A stretch of 64,000 bases of DNA from assembly GCA_019914945.1 (NCBI GenBank), contig CM034108.1:9426280-9490279 (forward strand). The letters run 5' to 3'. The notes beneath the pieces are model-generated. The model was not told where the DNA came from. It ran no database searches and saw only the letters and a list, made by a program, of their open reading frames with translations. Below, piece after piece: positions 63,590 to 64,000 of this stretch (position 1 is its first letter; every line of letters starts with the position of its first letter). A program made the position numbers and the translations under genes. This DNA comes from Typha latifolia (Eukaryota > Streptophyta > Magnoliopsida > Poales > Typhaceae).

Positions 63590-64000
63590 GGGGGGAGGGG
63601 GTCGAATGCAAGGGCCATGTTCGAACGCCTGCAAACGTTCACAAATACAGAGAACGAGAATTATGCATTCGAACGCTCCACGTTCGCAATTACAAATAAT
63701 GGAAAATCCGCGTTCGAATGGCCTCGAGCACGTTCGAACACACTACGACGAGAACACTTTATTTTTAGGATTTTATTTCTATTGTTTGAGTCTAAGGGGT
63801 AGCCTCTAAGTATTGTGGAGTGCACCCTGGTGGGGTTATATTATGAAATCATATTTTCTTGCCTATCTCTCTCTATCTCTCTCCCTTTCTCTCCTTCTTC
63901 CTTCTTGCCCTAACTTCACATTGTCCTCTAACCTCCATTGGTTAGACCTTCCTCCTTGTCTATCGCGGCCCTACTTCTTCCAAGAGCGACCCCTTTTTTC
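63590..64000 (+). repeat. Family G-related LTR, diverged, runs off the window
   Basis: The TTCGAA palindrome cluster (63603-63745: 'GTTCGAACGCC', 'CATTCGAACGC', 'GCGTTCGAATGG', 'ACGTTCGAACAC') is followed by 'TATTTTTAGGATTTTATTTC', 'GTAGCCTCTAAG', 'TTATGAAATCA', then a CTCTCTCT/CCTTCTTCC leader, in the same order as the 21864 and 23770 LTRs. Preceded by a G-rich patch (63580-63600). The start of the LTR is missing or unrecognisable and its end is outside the window. Confidence 0.65.

Overview
This window is AT-rich nuclear DNA from a flowering plant. The evidence is one 20-exon plant-type protein kinase gene, GT-AG introns up to 5 kb, plant Ty3 (chromovirus), Copia and LINE remnants, and foldback/MITE-like elements. 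I cannot name the species from sequence alone. No bacterial or archaeal signals, CRISPR arrays, rRNA or tRNA genes were seen.

Layout. (1) 1-13.5 kb is intergenic. A ~3.2 kb non-coding LTR-like element (family T, ends TGTAAC...GTTACA) lies at 1350-10858 with ATACT target duplications. Two further family T copies are nested in it: 3658-6627 (minus, CATAC/CATAT) and 6817-10137 (plus, GCTTA/GCTTA). A reverse-strand Copia remnant, a long CT microsatellite and a foldback element follow. (2) 14152-29825 is one composite retrotransposon block bounded by the same five bases, ATATG. It holds five LTRs of a chromovirus (family G, rich in the self-complementary motif GCGTTCGAACGC), several broken internal regions (RT/RNase H/integrase/chromodomain, integrase only, gag-protease-integrase), and four damaged family T copies. 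The two ATATG copies interrupt a single foldback element, so the block is one insertion that was later rearranged. (3) 30-36.4 kb holds a foldback repeat and a reverse-strand LINE (ORF1 start, RT, zinc-knuckle region, RNase H) whose endonuclease part is replaced by a family T fragment. (4) 36.7-38.3 kb holds a 903 bp TIR element with TTA flanks and a related half element that runs up to the kinase promoter. (5) 38628-58589 (plus) is the only intact gene: a GCK-type MAP4K (MAP4K alpha class) of 699 codons by my splice model. Its 5.1 kb intron 17 holds a probable mitochondrial DNA insert. (6) 58.6-64 kb is intergenic, with another TIR element, a plus-strand Copia gag/protease/integrase remnant, an AAGCTT-rich repeat and a further family G LTR that runs off the window.

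The kinase is the only sequence I expect to make a working protein. Every retroelement reading frame is broken by stops, frameshifts or deletions. I found no candidate for a new multi-gene system. What looks least described is the structure of the two LTR families: palindrome clusters, hairpin minisatellites, long pyrimidine tracts, and repeated loss of the middle of the chromovirus while its LTRs stay chained together.
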